Source: Skeletonema tropicum
Lineage: Eukaryota; Bacillariophyta; Thalassiosirophyceae; Thalassiosirales; Thalassiosiraceae
Length of the DNA: 64,000 nt
NCBI GenBank assembly: GCA_037178625.1
Contig: CM074128.1
Coordinates: 682,001 to 746,000, forward strand
Reading direction: 5' to 3'
The notes under the pieces are model-generated. The model did not search any database. It saw nothing but the letters and a program-made list of their open reading frames with translations, and had not been told where the DNA came from. Below, in pieces: positions 28,188 through 40,089 of the stretch. Numbering within the stretch: the stretch's first letter is position 1; the number at the start of each line of letters is the position of its first letter. Position numbers and translations under genes: made by a program.

Positions 28188-30420
28188 CCTCATCAAGCCA
28201 ACAACGTCGTTGTAGCATCGCTTCTACAAACGATATCCGCATGAGCAAAAAAAAGAGAATCTTGCTTAAAGAAACAATGCAGGCTCATTCCCACTGATCG
28301 GACAACTAGCGTCCTGTAGAAGCGGTGCTACAGCCTCGTAGCTGATGTGAGAGATCCAGTGTGAGCTGGACAGCACCACCACATTCCACCAGATCGTGTC
28401 CATCGCCGTCAGTATGGGCATGAGCCGCTTCTAGTGGCCCATTATAGTCGGCGGTGATACTAAACAAGTACATTTGTACTGCTCAGACGACTAGCGTCCG
28501 TAGAAGCGGTGCTACAGCCTCGTAGCTGATGTGAGAGATCCAGTGTGGGCTGGACAGCACCACCACATTCTACCAGATCGTATCCATCGCCGTCAGTATG
28601 GGCATGAGCCGCATCTAGTGGCCCATTATAGTCGGCGGTGATACTAAACAAGTACATTTGTACTGCTCAGACGACTAGCGTCCGTAGAAGCGGCGCTACA
28701 GTCTCACAGTCGATCTGTATGCTCCAGTGTGGGCTGGACAGCACCACCACATTCCACCAGATCGTGTCCATCGCCGTCAGTATGGGCATGAGCCGCTTCT
28801 AGTGGCCCATTATAGTCGGCGGTGATACTAAACAAGTACATTTGTACTGCTCAGACGACTAGCGTCCGTAGAAGCGGCGCTACAGCATCGTCTGTATGCT
28901 CCAGTGTGGGCTGGACGGCACCACCACATTCCACCAGATCGTATCCATCGCCGTCAGTATGGGCATGAGCCGCTTCTAGTGGCCCATTATAGACAGCGGT
29001 GATACTAAACAAGTACATTTGTACCGCTCAGACGACTAGCGTCCGTAGAAGCAGTGCTACAGTCTCACAGTCGATCTATATGCTCCAGTGTGGGCTGGAC
29101 AGCACCACCACATTCTACCAGATCGTATCCATCGCCGTCAGTATGGGCATGAGCCGCTTCTAGTGGCCCATTATAGTCGGCGGTGATACTAAACAAGTAC
29201 ATTTGTACTGCTCAGACGACTAGCGTCCGTAGAAGCGGTGCTACAGCCTCGTAGCTAATGTGAGAGATCCAGTGTGGGCTGGACAGCACCACCACATTCC
29301 ACCAGATCGTATCCATCGCCGTCAGTATGGGCATGAGCCGCTTCTAGTGGCCCATTATAGTCGGGTACATTTGTACTGCTCAGACGACTAGTGTCCGTTG
29401 AAGCGGCGCTACAGCATCGTCTGTATGCTCCAGTGTGGGCTGGACGGCACCACCACATTCCACCAGATCGTATCCATCGCCGTCAGTATGGGCATGAGCC
29501 GCTTCTAGTGGCCCATTATAGTCGGCGGTGATACTAAACAAGTACATTTGTACTGCTCAGACGACTAGCGTCCGTAGAAGCGGCGTTACAGCATCGTCTG
29601 TATGCTCCAGTGTGGGCTGGACAGCACCACCACATTCCACCAGATCGTATCCATCGCCGTCAGTATGGGCATGAGCCGCTTCTAGTGGCCCATTATAGTC
29701 GGCGGTGATACTAAACAAGTACATTTGTACTGCTCAGACGACTAGCGTCCGTAGAAGCGGCGCTACAGCATCGTCTGTATGCTCCAGTGTGGGCTAGACG
29801 GCACCACCACATTCCACCAGATCGTATCCATCGCTGTCAGTATGGGCATGAGCCGCATCTAGTGGCCCATTATAGTCAGCGGTGATACTAAACAAGTACA
29901 TTTGTACTGCTCAGACGACTAGTGTCCGTTGAAGCGGTGCTACAGCCTCGTAGCTGATGTGAGAGATCCAGTGTCGACTGGACAGCACCACCACATTCCA
30001 CCAGATTGTATCTATCGCCGTCAGTATGGGCATGAGTCCGCTTCTAGTGGCCCATTATAGTCGGCGGTGATACTAAACAAGTACATTTGTACTGCTCAGA
30101 CGACTAGTGTCCGTAGAAGCGGCTGCTACAGCATCGTAGCTGATGTGAGAGATCCAGTGTTGGACTGGACAGGCACCACCACATTCCACCAGATCGTATC
30201 CATCGCCGTCAGTATGGGCATGAGCCGCTTCTAGTGGCCCATTATAGATCAGGCGGTGATACTAAACAAGTACATTTGTACTGCTCAGACGACTAGCGTC
30301 CGTAGAAGCGGTGCTACAGCATCGTATCTGATGTGAGAGGTCCAGGATTGACTGGCCCCCAGCACAAATATATATCAAGTTGTATCTATCGCCGTCAGCA
30401 TGGGCATGAGCCGCTTTATG
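28188..30420. repeat. Satellite array B, about 12 units, with inverted edge
   Basis: The anchor GTACATTTGTACTGCTCAGA (near-palindromic GTACATTTGTAC) occurs at 28468, 28652, 28836, 29013, 29197, 29365, 29542, 29719, 29896, 30081 and 30270. Spacings are 184, 184, 177, 184, 168, 177, 177, 177, 185 and 189 bp. Length differences come from three variants of one segment ('cctcgtagctgatgtgagag', 'catcgtctgtatgctcc', 'tctcacagtcgatctgtatg'). Reverse-complemented, the unit matches array A at 1.3-2.4 kb. At the left edge (28188-28246) a fragment lies in the opposite orientation, making an inverted junction. Open frames of about 65 codons on the minus strand recur once per unit and are by-products. Confidence 0.93.
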
Positions 30421-30666
30421 GCCTCTACTTTCGTGAATTCCTCCCCTTTCTAGCATCTCTTTTTTTGAAGATTTTAATGTAGTTATATGATGCCTGCCGT
30501 ATATTTTTATTATTACTTTTTGTCATTTCATCTTACATAGTTTACTTCTACTTGGTTTTGTTTTTCATCGAGTCTATTAGTACATCACCGAAGTTGAATT
30601 TGATTCTACTGACATGGTACAATATTCTTAATTTGAACGAAACGTCTATTACATTTATACTTTGAG

Positions 30667-32031
30667 TTATAATCCACGATGAATTATTTGTTCAAGCACG
30701 TCACCGACTATTAAACCACCGACCCATGGTGTCCATCTCTGTGCTATTGGAAATAATGTTGACGACGGAACAGTTTCAGCGTCAACTAATGTCATACACG
30801 GCTCACCAAGCATTTCGCTCGATTCGAGACTAGGCTTACTTAGTATCTCCAATGCTTGATCATGAAGTTTCGCATTAGCGCAGGCCAATACTCTGCCTTT
30901 GCTAATTTCATGATTCTGCAACGTCAACTTCACCCCATTCCAATCAGAGATGCTTCCTCCAGCACCTTGTAAGACAGGCACAAGTGCGCAGTAATCATAC
31001 AAACCCAAGTCAGCTTCCACAACAATGTCTGCGCCAAATCCCGAAGCCACTAATGCATATGCATAACAATCAGCTCCATAATGTGGAGTTTTAACCGCCT
31101 GCCTCATTGCGTCAAACTTGTTGAGTTCATCTCCATGCTTGAACATGTCTGGCGTAGTAGAATACATTTCAGCCTCGTTTAAAGTGACTACTCCATCAGT
31201 TTGAATCGGTTCACCATTCAGCGTCGACACCTGTCCAGCCAAGCCTAACCAACGTTCATTCAGCACGCATTGATCAATGACACCTATGACAGGAGTACCC
31301 TTGTACAGGCAGGCAATCAATGTTCCAAACAATGGTTTGCCAGTAATGAAACTTCTTGTACCCTGGAGCGAAGATTGTTAGAGAGATGCGATAAATAATA
31401 CGGGCAGCTAATACAATGAGTGACTTACATCTATCGGATCCAGCACTGATATATATATAATATATATATGTATGTATTATGATCATTTCCATTCACTGAT
31501 GTTAGACTTGACGCCAAAGAAGAGAAGAGATATAAAAATGAACAAAAGGGCTATGTCGAATGTACTCACCCCAAACCCAATCAGCATCTTCTCTAACCAC
31601 ACCGTACTCTTCACCATAAACTCCATGCTGCGGATATCTCTCAGTAATCAACTCTCTCATGGCACGCTCCGCAGCTCGATCAGCAAGCGTTACCGGTGAC
31701 GCCGATTGGAAGACACTACGGTCTTCTTCGACCTTGATCTCTTGACCAAGAGTGTGTCGAGATTGACGCCAATACGGTAGTATTTCCAAGCGAGCGGCAT
31801 CGGCCAACTCGTAGGCGAATTGAGCGTGCTCTTGCAACAGCTGAGGATCGCAGCCGGGTGGTAATACGGCGCTACAACGTTGCTGTTCGTTTCCAGCCTT
31901 GTCAGTCTTTTTGCTGCCACCTGGAATAGAACCGTGGAAGGATCGATGTAAGCAAATCCATCGGCTGTAGGACATGCCGAGAGAAGAAAAATGAAGGCTA
32001 GTGAGGTGGTTAATAATGAGGTGGTCTTCAT
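30667..32031 (-). CDS. Histidinol-phosphate phosphatase (IMPase type), 3 exons
   Basis: Exons 31570-32031, 31429-31445 (17-nt microexon) and 30667-31362; introns 124 and 66 nt, GTGAGT/GTAAGT...CAG. The N-terminus MKTTSLLTTSLAFIFLLSAC then ADGFAY resembles a signal peptide plus plastid-import motif. The IMPase fold shows PVTLADRAAERAM, GEEYG, the metal site LDPIDGT (spelled by the microexon and its neighbours), FITGKPLFGTLIACLYKG, HYGADCYAYALVASG and LVPVLQGAGG. The match is closest to plant HISN7/IMPL2, which makes histidinol in plastid histidine synthesis. A frame break lies at the A5 run 31908-31912: one more A joins the presequence to the mature protein. The alternative is a short 5' intron ending TTCTATTCCAG. 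Confidence 0.85.
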
Positions 32032-32427
32032 TGTAACGTTTTTGCTTCTATTGGATATACGATACTTCTTCTTTGCGGATGCCCCAAATATTCCATCCAG
32101 CTCAATAAAAAGTGACCGTCGTATGTATGCGGCGACAGCAATATTTAGTAGGAGTAATAGCTTGCATTTGCATCTTCTGCAGCATTGGAATCTTGCAAAA
32201 AATGATAAGAATCTCCATGCGATCTTGCCTTCGCCGAACCATCAAAAAATACTGACTGCCGCGCGCGCATCATCTGCTCTTTCTCAACCTCATCTGTTTG
32301 TCACACCTTCTGTCACAGCGGTTCTCGAAAGTTGCAAAGTACGCACTACGCATTATTTTTTCTTGGCATGTATGGACGGCATGAATAATCAGTAACAGTA
32401 CCCTACCCTATCCTACCAAGTTTGACG
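32032..32427. other. Divergent intergenic region
   Basis: About 400 bases between the starts of the histidinol-phosphatase (minus) and the prolyl-hydroxylase-like gene (plus). Two promoters should be here. Plus-strand open frames do not look like real protein. Confidence 0.4.
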
Positions 32428-35400
32428 ATGAGTCGCTATATCAGTACAGTTGCAGGACCAAATTATGTTCTGTTTCTGCTGTTGATTTTACGGCTACACT
32501 CTTCTTCTGCATTTGTTCCCTCTGGCCATGAACATCAAATTGGCAGTCTCAACTCCAGCATAAACCTAACATCTCGATCGACTATCGATGCATCCGACGA
32601 GGCCATCCTTAGAGACATTGACAGAAAACACAACAATGACGCAAATCAGCTGTGCTCGTATCTTGCATCAGAATCAATCAAATCGGCGGGGGATGAAATA
32701 CTGCCAAAATTTGACACAGCGACAGCATATCACTCGCCGCCCAACCCAATTTTATCGGACTGAAGCAATAAGTGCACTTCGAACTACAACACAACGTTAT
32801 TTTGAAAAGAGGAGAAGTGAAAGTAACGACAGCGAAGCTTGGGGAATGGAGATGGTTGACCTTGACGAGCTACATGCCGAGTTAGACAGTCAGCTGGAAG
32901 AAAGATCTTGATGAATGCCCTAACACAGAATATATACCCACTGATTCGTTCTGGTTGGTCATCTTCTCATGATGCGCTTTCTGGTAACGACCAACAAGTT
33001 CTAACTGTTTCATCAGCAACGCTGGTTACAGGATGGGGTTGTCCTGGTGGGAAAGCGACTCTGACACCTCTTGAACGTGATGCTGGACTTTTTGTCGTAC
33101 ACATTGACCTAGGAAATGATGGGCAGGACGAGGTGGCAAATACATTTTCATCGGAAGAAGATACCCCTGTGATGGGGGCACTTTATCTAGAGTCTTTGAC
33201 TATCAACTGATAGTGTTAGGTGAACCGAAATAATGAACCAATTGTGGGACCATTGAAGCCAGGACAAATGGTGGTGCATAGGTCAAATGAACGTACCGCT
33301 GCAATTGTAGGTACCGTCGGACATTCATTCTTTGGAACAGAAAAACAAGTCTTCATTGGATACTGTATCAAGAAGACGAATTTTGAAGGCTGCCGAAGCT
33401 AACAGGACATTATGCTCTACGCCTGGTCTTGACTATCAAGACCGAAAGCAATGATGAAACTGACATTCCAGAGGCTCCTATCCGAAGAGAGATCATACCA
33501 ACTTCGACAACTTTCCAGCCTGCTTGATTCTCGCACGCGATACTTGACTTTGGCGAGTCAACTAGTTCGAAGGACGACGGCGAAAATCATTTGTCGCTTG
33601 GAGTTGATTACTTGTCAAAACTTTCTCCTGACAATCAACTCGGAAGTTACATCGACAAAGCAGTATTTCACCTTGAAAAAGCTGCAGTGCTTTGTCCAAC
33701 TGATGCACGAGTGCACTTTCAGCTTGCCTACTGCACTTATGGCAAAGATGGAGAGTGCGAAAACGTCTACATATGGAAGATGGTAGTGATTACGAAGATT
33801 TGGAATCAGCTTATCTTCGTCGGGCGAGAGATGCATTGGAGCGTAGTGTTCAACTAAGGAGTGCATGCTGTTCGTGTGTGCGCAGATGGAATTGACGACT
33901 TGGCGATTTCCTTGCATAAATTGGCTGCAACTCTTAGCAAGATGGGAGAATATGAAGAGGCACTCAGTGTCATTGATAAGTGGGCCGAATGCGGAAGTCT
34001 ACGCTCGGCATTAGCTAGTTGAAGATACAAATCACGAACAAGAGTCCCCGATACCCAGCTTTAAGTGGATCCAGACACAAGGAGATTACGGCACGAATGC
34101 CGAATTCAAACTATACTGAATCGACGAGATATCGCTTTGACAACTGTTGGCGATGTGCGAGTATTTGAACCGGAAGATATTTCACTTTTGAGAGCTGCTG
34201 CGGACAAACACTTTGCTCGGAATGCTGGTACAAACTTCTCGGTATACTATGCAATATGAAGGTAAGTCTATCAAGATAACATTCAATACTATTTGCCTTT
34301 CTCTTCTCCTTTCAAACAATAACTCACTACAGTTTGTCCATTTTTTCTCACTAGGAAACTCTGAAGTGCACCTCGATGACTTATGTAGCGCTGATCCCAA
34401 TCTCAAGCGTAGGATTAGATCAGATTTTACAACAGAAAGTCTATCCTCTGGTGAGAGCTGCATTCAGAGAAGATGAAGATGAACCAGAACCAAAAGGATC
34501 AATATGTGTCTATGATTCAATATTTGTTCGATATGATGCTGAAAAAGCCAAAGCAGCGGGAAGAATTGGAGCATCTCAGCCTTTGGTAAGAATGCATGTA
34601 CACGTTTAGCGATCTAACACGCACATTTCTTTTCTAGCTGACATATCAATTCTCTTCACATGTCCTCCACAGCACCAGGACGGAGGAATATACTCTGTCA
34701 ATATCGCTCTCAACGAACACAAAGATGACAGCGAAAATGGATTCACTGGAGGTAAGGTATCTTGAAACAACATTGTTGGCAATTGTTTGATCGTCACATC
34801 TAACATCAAATATCATTTCAGGTGGTACATTTTTTGAAGCGCTTACTGTTGGAGATGGCGACTATATTCAGCGCCCAAGTGCTCCAGGTCATGCAATCAT
34901 CCACAAGACAACTCAAAGACACGCAGGAGCTCCCACAACAAGTGGGGTTCGAGACATCCTAGTCATATTTCTAACAGCTCGACAACCTGAAAAGCCTGAG
35001 ATCGAATGAAGTTACCTGGCGTGTTGAAAGGTCCTATGCGGTTAACCCCGCTGGCCAAAGAGTTGACAAGAGACGAACTAATTCCTTGTTTGAAGCTGGC
35101 AGCAAGTAATGACCCTACAAGCCATGCGTTGCCATATGCTCTTGGCGTGCACCTCACTCAAGAGGGAGACATGAATGATCCATCGGATGAACGTTGGGAA
35201 GAAATTTGCCAAGGAGTAGAATCATTTGAACGGTCAATTGCACTTAACCCAGCTGATGCTCGTGCACACTATTGTTTGGGAATGGCACTCAGCGAACGTC
35301 ACAAGTATGCCATGCGGACAAGAAGAATGCATCTTCTTCCACCCCCGCAAGAAGCAGCGGAAAGTTTAATCAATGCATTAGAGACAGCAATTCGTCTTGA

Positions 35401-35643
35401 AATGAAATGCGATGAAGCTGGATGCAGCAATGGATTCAATTTAGCAGGATACATATCTGACATTAGGTGATTTTGTGCTACGCCTGAATAACTTCGAATT
35501 AGCACGTACATATCTGAATCAAGTAGAGGAATGTATAAAGAGAGACGGAGAGGACCAATGAAGACTGGGCTCAGTCCATGCTTCAGCAGGTTTCTGCCAT
35601 GCTAGACTATATCAATGAAAATGAGGTACCGATAGTAAAATGA
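32428..35643 (+). CDS. TPR and prolyl 4-hydroxylase-like gene, heavily frame-broken
   Basis: The start MSRYISTVAGPN at 32428 begins a signal peptide (FLLLILRLHSSSAFVPSG). TPR-like helices follow (AVFHLEKAAVLCPTDARVHFQLAY; GIDDLAISLHKLAATLSKMGEY), then a 2-oxoglutarate/Fe(II) oxygenase domain: HQDGGIYSVNIALNEH holds the HxD pair, QRHAGAPTTSGVR the distal His and the 2OG-binding Arg. More TPRs follow to about 35643. Three clean introns are visible: 34262-34354, 34585-34672 and 34752-34821. At least seven single-base breaks are needed elsewhere (for example near 32760, 33210, 33770, 33858, 34425, 35007, 35563). It is either a decaying gene or a poorly sequenced one. Family: prolyl 4-hydroxylase, likely secretory pathway; substrate unknown. 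Confidence 0.6.
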
Positions 35644-36248
35644 ATGTAAATCGCGTGTTTCATTAACATATCATACAAGTTTTGATGACGACTGCATTGC
35701 TTCACAATATGAATGAACTACCAAGAGAAAATCCCAGACACAGTCCCAGACATAGACATAGGCACAGCACAATGCAAAAAAGGACATCGTAGTTGCACTG
35801 TGAGATGAGGAGCGAGACAAGCAAGGCCAAGCGAGCGAGCATTTTGTGGCTGGTAAAATCGAGAATGAGAAAGTTGTTCTGACATACGTGTCCATCATTT
35901 TCACTTTTTACTTGGCTTGAAGAACACATCATCGTGCGCTCCATCTGTCACCATGGTGATGGCACCACCAATTCCCAACCACAAAATTTGAATTTGCACG
36001 ATAACGGCAAACGGCAACAGCAGCAAACCATGATGGACTCTATTAGTTAATGCTGAAAAATATCTCCTCCACAAGTATTTACTCTACAATTACCGCGATA
36101 GGAGGATCCCGATTATTTATTTAAAGTTGCCTCGCTTGTTTAAGGTCAAGGAGATTGCGTTGACATCATGATGTTTCAGACGCTTTCATTTCAACTGAAT
36201 TCAGTAGTTTGGCCATCCAGTAGAAGACGATCAATACTACTACGAAAA
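35644..36248. other. Intergenic before the glycine-rich cluster
   Basis: About 600 bases. It contains a short direct repeat 'cccagacacagtcccagacatagacatag' at 35730. An ATG at 36168 is in frame with the next gene but gives a start less like a signal peptide, so I treat 36168-36248 as leader. No other gene seen. Confidence 0.4.
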
Positions 36249-39200
36249 ATGAGGCTCTATACGATCACGCTAGTTCTACTAGCTCTATCGTTATCATCAA
36301 GTATACAATTGGTGACATGTTACTCAACAAATATACTACCGCTGTCGAGAAACACTATCGGCGCAGCTAATAGACACTTCTTATCACCACAGAATACAAT
36401 AACCCAACAACGCGCTGCATTATTAAAAGGGGCAATACGAAAACAATCCAGCGCCCTTGAAATGATAGGCTTCGGGGGAGGTGGAATGATGAAGAAAAGT
36501 TCGGGAAGTAAAGGTTCCGCTTCATTTGGAGGGGGAGTAGGTTTCGGAAAGGGAGGTTTTGGAAAGGGAGGTGGTGGAAAAGCTAAGACTGCAGGGTTTG
36601 GTGGTGGAGGAGGCGGTGGATTTGGACAATCATCATCCGGTGGTGCGTTTGGTGCGAAGAAATCATCAGGGGGATTTGGTGCATCTTCAGGAGGGTTTGG
36701 TAAATCGTCATCAGGTAGTGCGTTTGGTAAATCGTCAGGTGGAGGGTTTGGTGCATCTTCTGGTGGAGGTGGATTCGGTAAATCGTCAGGCGGAGGTTTT
36801 GGCAAATCGGCAGGTGGTGGTGGTTTCGGCAAGTCGACAGGTGGAGGTTTTGGGTCATCATCAGGCGGCGGATTTGGTAAATCATCATCAGGTGGAGGAG
36901 GTTTTGGCTCTTCAAGCGGTGGGTTTGGAAAGTCTTCCGGAGGTGGATTCGGAAAATCATCAGGCGGAGGTTTTGGCTCGTCAAGCGGTGGGTTTGGTAA
37001 ATCATCTGGAGGTGGATTCGGAAAATCATCAGGCGGAGGTTTTGGCTCGTCAAGCGGTGGGTTTGGTAAATCATCTGGAGGTGGATTCGGAAAATCATCA
37101 GGCGGAGGTTTTGGCTCGTCAAGCGGTGGATTTGGGAAATCATCAGGTGGTGGAGGTTTTGGCAAATCGTCATCGGGAGGTGCCTTTGGCTCTTCAGGTG
37201 GAGGAGGTTTTGGCAAATCGTCAGGCGGAGGCTTTGGAAAATCAACAAGCGGTGGAGGCTTTGGCAAATCTTCAGGAGGTGGTTTTGGTAAATCGTCAGG
37301 TGGAGGGTTTGGAAGTAAAGGCGCCGAATCCAAATCATCATCAGGAGGCGGTGGGTTTTCATTAAGTAATATGTTTGGAGGAGGAAGCGGCAACAGCCAG
37401 AAAGGCAGCAGTGGTGGAGGCTTCGGCAAGTCTTCGTCAGGAGGTGGTTTTGGCTCATCATCAGGAGGCGGATTCGGTAAATCATCAGGTGGTGGAGGCT
37501 TCGGTAAATCGTCAGGTGGTGGAGGTTTTGGTAAATCATCATCAGGTGGAGGAGGTTTTGGCTCGTCATCAGGTGGCTTCGGTAAATCATCAGGTGGTGG
37601 AGGCTTCGGTAAATCGTCAGGTGGAGGAGGGTTTGGCAAATCGTCATCAGGTGGAGGAGGTTTTGGCTCGTCATCAGGAGGCGGATTTGGCTCATCATCA
37701 GGTGGTGGAGGTTTTGGTTCATCATCAGGAGGCGGATTTGGCAAATCGTCATCTACTAGCAGTTTCGGCAAGTCATCAGGTGGTTTCGGCAAATCGTCAG
37801 GCAATAGTTTTGGGCAATCATCTGGCGGATTTGGCAAACAACCTTCAGGAGGTGGTGGCTTTGGATCATCGCCAGGTGGAGGATTTGGCAAATCGTCAGG
37901 TAGTAGTTTTGGTTCATCGTCTGGGTTTGGCTCAGGGAATGCTCCTAAGCAATCATCTGGAGGCTTTGGGCAGCCACAAGGAGGAGGAGGTTTTGGGCAG
38001 CCACCGTCAGGAGGTGCTCCGAATCAATCATCTCCAGGCTTTGGGCAGCCACAAGGAGGAGGCTTTGGACAACCACCGCTAGGAGGTGCTCCGAATCAAC
38101 CACAAGGTGGCTTTGGACAACCACCGCCAGGAGGAGGAGGCTTCGCACAACAACCGCTAGGAGGTGCTCCGAATCAACCACAAGGTGGCTTTGGACAACC
38201 ACCGCCAGGAGGAGGAGGCTTCGCACAACAACCGATAGGAGGTGCCCCGAATCAACCACAAGGTGGCTTTGGGCAACCACCGCCAGGAGGAGGAGGATTC
38301 GGACAACCTCAGCAAGGAGGTATGCCCGGATCAAACAACGTCGCATTTGGCGGTGCCAACAACGGTCCTGGCTATGGAGTTAATGGTGGCCAAGGAGGCC
38401 CAGGCTTTGGAGCCGTGAACAATGGTCAAAAACGAGAAGAGTCTGGGAACCCATTTACAAATTTCCTGAAAGGGCTTGGATTAGGCGGCAAATCAAAGGA
38501 TAATCGGAATTATTATGGGGAGCAAGATGGTTCTTCTGAATTTCTCTCAGGATTGACACGTGGATTGAGTATGGACAATCAAATTATGAACGTGAATGGA
38601 GATCCTAATCAGATGAGGAGTTATCAAAGTTATCCCCCGATGGGTCAGCAAGGATGATCCAAACTTCTACGGTGGCCAAGGTCAAAGACCTATGATGGAT
38701 AATTATGGTAGACCCGGGCCTATGATAGATCCTTATGATACGGGGCGAGGTCAACCCGGCAGAGACTACAGACGAGATCAAATGGATAGAATGGGTCCAC
38801 CAAACCAGGGTAGAGACTTTAGATCCGGACAACAAGGTATGTCGTATGGGCAACCAATGGACAGAAGGCAGCAGCAAGGAATGTACGATAGACAACAAAA
38901 CTTTGATCGACGATCAATGGACAGAAGACAAATGTCTCCACAAAACAATTATGTTCCGTCAGCATCTCCACCTCGATCAGGGCAGCGACGATTTGAGCAA
39001 CCAACATCTTTAGCCCGACCACTAGCCTCATCAATGTCGAACATGGCACGGGAGGTAAGAACAAACAAAAATTACTACCCAGCCGAAGGAAGACTAGGAC
39101 TTGGTAGTGATGCCAACCTCTATTCCTCTTCAAATGCAGCGCTGAGTAGATTCGGTCCAAGCTACGGTATAGATCCACAGCCATATTCATATACTCAACA

Positions 39201-40089
39201 ATCGTCGTACTTGTCGGAGATTGTGCCCGATACGGACCGTCCGTCAGCGTTTACATCGAGATATAACACACCACCGCAATTAGGATCAGATGCATCCCTC
39301 TCTCCGAAGAGAACTTGGTCAAGAGATAGTGCGCAATCGTATCCAGCAATGCAAGATTCATCTTACCTCAACTATTTACTGCCTGATACTGACCGCACAT
39401 CAGCATTCACTTCACGATACAATGAATTACCGATACTAGGTTCTGACGCATCCAACTCTTCACCTTCGAAGCCAAGACAAATGAATTATGTTGAGCCACG
39501 AGTACTAGGAAGCGATGCATCAAACTCATCGCCTTCACGACCAAGGGGTTATAATTCAAGTGACCAGTTTTTTTCCCAAACACTGAACCCATCATCTTAT
39601 CAGAGTGAAGGAGGAATGAGTGAGCTCGCGGCGTTGTCATCCTCTCAATACCTTTCAAACGATAGATACTCCAGCAACAATTCTTTTCCCATTACCTCAG
39701 CACCAAGACCTCCAAGTCAATTATCGGGGATAGCATCCGGATACGGGGGAGACATGGGCGGTTATGGCCAAGGTCAGATGGGTGGTGGTATGAACGGCCA
39801 GATGGGAGGAGGAATGGGTGGTGGTATGAATCAAAATCAGGGATACGGAGGAAGTATGATGGGCCAAGGCCAAATGGGAGGAGGAATGGGCCAAGGCTCG
39901 ATGGGCCAAGGCCAGATGGGAGGAGGAATGGGCCAAGGCTCCATGGGGCAAGGCCAAATGGGAGGAGGAATGGGCCAAGGCTCCATGGGGCAAGGCCAAA
40001 TGGGAGGGGGAATGGGTCAGGGCTCGATGGGCCAAATGGGGGGAGGAATGGGCATGAACGATGGGTTCGGTCAAGACAATTGGAGCTAG
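36249..40089 (+). CDS. Glycine-rich repeat protein 1 (GGFGKSS repeats)
   Basis: About 1,280 residues after one correction. The start at 36249 (MRLYTITLVLLALSLSSSIQ) gives a signal peptide, then a transit-like stretch rich in Arg, Asn and Gln without acidic residues up to 'RKQSSALEMIGFGGGG'. Residues about 80-600 are dozens of copies of GGGFGKSS/GGGFGSSS, then GGFGQPPxGG repeats. The second half holds Arg/Met/Gln-rich stretches, three copies of a motif like YLxxLxPDTDRxSAFTSRY followed by LGSDAS, and MGQGQMGGG repeats, ending FGQDNWS. The frame break is at the GG of 38652-38653: removing one G joins 'PPMGQQ' to 'DDPNFYGGQG'. Low complexity predicts disorder and phase separation. Location could be plastid or cell wall. 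Confidence 0.8.

Noticed and set aside
28188..30420. CRISPR-like array
   Set aside because: The whole 177-189 bp unit is repeated, with no unique spacers, and the genome is eukaryotic.
28460..30456. Repeated 64-67-codon minus-strand frames with 'YNGPLEAAHAHTDGDG'
   Set aside because: Each is one satellite unit; the frame repeats because the DNA does. The same unit carries a stop each time, and the related array A gives a different translation.
36320..37891. A 523-codon minus-strand frame rich in Pro, Asp and Leu
   Set aside because: It is the exact reverse of the GGGFGKSS repeats of gene 1. Low-complexity DNA keeps several frames open; there is no start context, domain or intron pattern of its own.
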